In this document: one piece after another, positions 5,836 to 7,045 of the stretch
How positions within the stretch are numbered: position 1 is the stretch's first letter
How the letters are laid out: each line of letters opens with the position of its first letter
From: CAYVLI01 sp964452105 [NCBI: uncultured Nitrospinota bacterium]
GTDB lineage: Bacteria; JAUXIQ01
DNA: 7,045 bases
Assembly (NCBI GenBank): GCA_964452105.1
Contig: CAYVLI010000013.1
Location: 1-7,045 of the forward strand
Reading direction: 5' to 3'
Notes under the pieces: generated by a model
Told to the model about the DNA's origin: nothing
Database searches by the model: none
Seen by the model: only the letters and a program-made list of their open reading frames with translations
Made by a program: the position numbers and the translations under genes

Positions 5836-6480
5836 TTACACTCCCAGCGCTTTATTCACGCGCTCCAGTATTTCTTCTATCGAGCCCATGCCGTCCACCG
5901 TTTTGATTACTCCGGAGCCCTTGTAGTAGTCTATCAGGGGTTCGGTTTGCTTACGGTAAACCTTCAGACGGTTAATTACCGTCTCTTCTCTGTCATCATC
6001 CCGGGTAATAAGTTCCCCTTTGCAAGCATCGCAAAGGCCTTCCTCTTCGGGCGGATCGAAGTGGATATGATGCATGGCCCCACATTTACTGCAGGTCCGC
6101 CTTCCGCTCAGACGGTGTATAAGCTCCTGCTCATCCACCTCGATGTTGATCACCCCGTCTATTTCCTCCCCCCTCTCGCTCAAAGCGCTGGCGAAGGCCA
6201 CCGCCTGCGCCACTGTACGGGGGAAACCATCCATGATGTATCCCTTCTTCCCTTCACCATTGTCGAACCATTTCAATATCATGTCGATAATAAGTTTGTC
6301 CGGGACTAACTCTCCCTGGTCCATGTATGATTTGGCTTGTTTGCCAAGATCGGATTCTTTTTTAACTTCTTCTCGCAGGATATCCCCCGTGGATACCTGA
6401 GGAATACCATACTTTTCGGCCAGCATCCTCGCCTGAGTGCCCTTACCCGCACCGGGGGGCCCTAACATGATTATACGCAT
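5836..6480 (-). CDS. adk: Adenylate kinase (zinc-LID form)
   Basis: Interconverts ATP + AMP and 2 ADP in the cytoplasm, keeping adenylate pools balanced. At 214 aa it is a long-type kinase. The P-loop GPPGAGKGT is at 7-15, the AMP-binding region includes STGDILRE (30-37) and DGFPRT (84-89, Arg88), and the LID begins at GRRTC (126-130). Cys130, Cys133, Cys150 and Cys153 (C-x2-C-x16-C-x2-C) form the structural zinc site seen in Gram-positive and thermophile enzymes. Arg160 and Arg171 match the catalytic arginines. The ATG at 6480 follows GAGGGAG with a fairly long, AT-rich spacing of 11 bases. The gene sits between secY and map, its usual place in Bacillota, 74 bp after secY. Confidence 0.98.
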   Translation of the reverse strand: MRIIMLGPPGAGKGTQARMLAEKYGIPQVSTGDILREEVKKESDLGKQAKSYMDQGELVPDKLIIDMILKWFDNGEGKKGYIMDGFPRTVAQAVAFASALSERGEEIDGVINIEVDEQELIHRLSGRRTCSKCGAMHHIHFDPPEEEGLCDACKGELITRDDDREETVINRLKVYRKQTEPLIDYYKGSGVIKTVDGMGSIEEILERVNKALGV

Positions 6481-6542
6481 AATAAATATTTCTCCCTCAA
6501 ACTCACAATTTATCGTTCACTGCTGCCCGCGCAATGTAAAAC

Positions 6543-6568
6543 CAGACGGAGCAACTACCGTCTGCTCC
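6543..6568 (-). other. Alternative hairpins across the secY stop codon
   Basis: Two overlapping inverted repeats cannot form together. One pairs 6543-6549 with 6558-6564 (CAGACGG/CCGTCTG, seven bp, eight-base loop holding the stop codon). The other pairs 6548-6553 with 6563-6568 (GGAGCA/TGCTCC, six bp). In the minus-strand transcript the first hairpin is followed by GUUUUACAUU, a weak terminator-like tail. It may act as a partial attenuator between secY and adk, but the U-run is short. Confidence 0.35.
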
Positions 6569-7045
6569 GCACTCGCCCCTTCTTCAAAAAGGGCTCGTAG
6601 TGGCGCATGACCATGTGGGATTCCACTTGCTGAACGGTATCCAGCGCTACACCCACCACTATGAGCAGCGCCGTGCCTCCAAAATAGAAGGGGACATTCA
6701 GAAACTTTATGAGCATGTCGGGCATTATAGCCACTACTGAAAGATATATGGCGCCGGCGAAAGTCAGCCTGGTCAGCACCCTGTCTATATACTCCGCAGT
6801 CCGCTTGCCCGGCCTTATGCCGGGAACGAAGCCTCCGTATTTCCTCATATTGTCAGCGACATCAACGGGGTCGAAAATAATTGAGGTGTAAAAATAACAG
6901 AAGAAGAAGTTCAACGCCACGAATATAGCCGAATATACTAACCTCCCCGGAACGAGCTGCCCCGAAATACCCTTAAGGAAAGTATACTGGGTGAACTGGG
7001 CTATGGTAGCGGGAAACATGATGATGGATGATGCGAAAATAGGAG
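6555..7045 (-). CDS. secY: Protein translocase subunit SecY, C-terminal part
   Basis: Pore subunit of the SecYEG channel in the cytoplasmic membrane. The gene runs off the right edge; 162 C-terminal residues are visible, reading PIFASSIIMFPATIAQF at the start, out of about 420-430 in the family. The visible part holds three hydrophobic segments matching TM8 (about visible residues 35-57), TM9 (93-112) and TM10 (118-136). The cytoplasmic loop between TM8 and TM9 carries YGGFVPGIRPGKRTAEYID with the conserved arginine needed for SecA-driven export. VALDTVQQVESHMVMRHYE and a basic tail end the protein. A Met at 7019 is internal, not the start. SecY lies 74 bp before adk and belongs to the same operon. 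Confidence 0.98.
   Translation of the reverse strand, partial: PIFASSIIMFPATIAQFTQYTFLKGISGQLVPGRLVYSAIFVALNFFFCYFYTSIIFDPVDVADNMRKYGGFVPGIRPGKRTAEYIDRVLTRLTFAGAIYLSVVAIMPDMLIKFLNVPFYFGGTALLIVVGVALDTVQQVESHMVMRHYEPFLKKGRVRSRR

Overview
The window is a conserved housekeeping block, read entirely on the minus strand (right to left). It holds the distal part of the bacterial spc/alpha ribosomal supercluster, then a strong terminator, then two metabolic genes. In transcription order: secY (C-terminal part only, cut by the right edge), adk, map, infA, rpmJ, rpsM, rpsK, rpsD, rpoA, rplQ, terminator, ald, and the first 44 codons of a stand-alone AMP-forming acyl-CoA synthetase-like gene cut by the left edge. 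No plus-strand gene is supported, and I see no RNA genes, mobile elements or CRISPR arrays.

Organism: the order secY-adk-map-infA-rpmJ-rpsM-rpsK-rpsD-rpoA-rplQ is the Gram-positive (Bacillota-like) arrangement. Proteobacteria usually lack adk-map-infA here. S4 and L36 are both the zinc-binding (C+) forms, and adenylate kinase has a four-cysteine zinc LID. Shine-Dalgarno sites are strong and purine-rich, and one gene uses a TTG start. Together these suggest an anaerobic Clostridia-type Bacillota. The downstream alanine dehydrogenase and acyl-CoA synthetase would suit an amino-acid or fatty-acid fermenter or syntroph, but that is a guess.

Layout: 6555-7045 secY; 5836-6480 adk; 5069-5827 map; 4777-4995 infA; 4589-4702 rpmJ; 4151-4522 rpsM; 3747-4142 rpsK; 3069-3698 rpsD; 1985-2989 rpoA; 1495-1926 rplQ; 1423-1451 terminator; 230-1345 ald; 1-133 acyl-CoA synthetase start. 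The longest stretch without a gene is 149 bp (1346-1494, holding the terminator and ald leader). All other gaps are 8-96 bp.

How the genes work together: the block joins protein export (SecY), nucleotide balance (Adk), N-terminal methionine removal (Map), translation initiation (IF-1), ribosome assembly (L36, S13, S11, S4, L17) and transcription (RNA polymerase alpha). They are probably co-transcribed. The terminator after rplQ separates this block from ald, which must have its own promoter or depend on read-through.

I did not find a previously undescribed system. The points worth checking are small: a TTG-started rpsD, a possible 15-codon leader ORF ending in the rpoA ribosome binding site, alternative hairpins over the secY stop codon, a perfect inverted repeat in the map-infA gap, and the replacement of the usual genes downstream of rplQ by ald.
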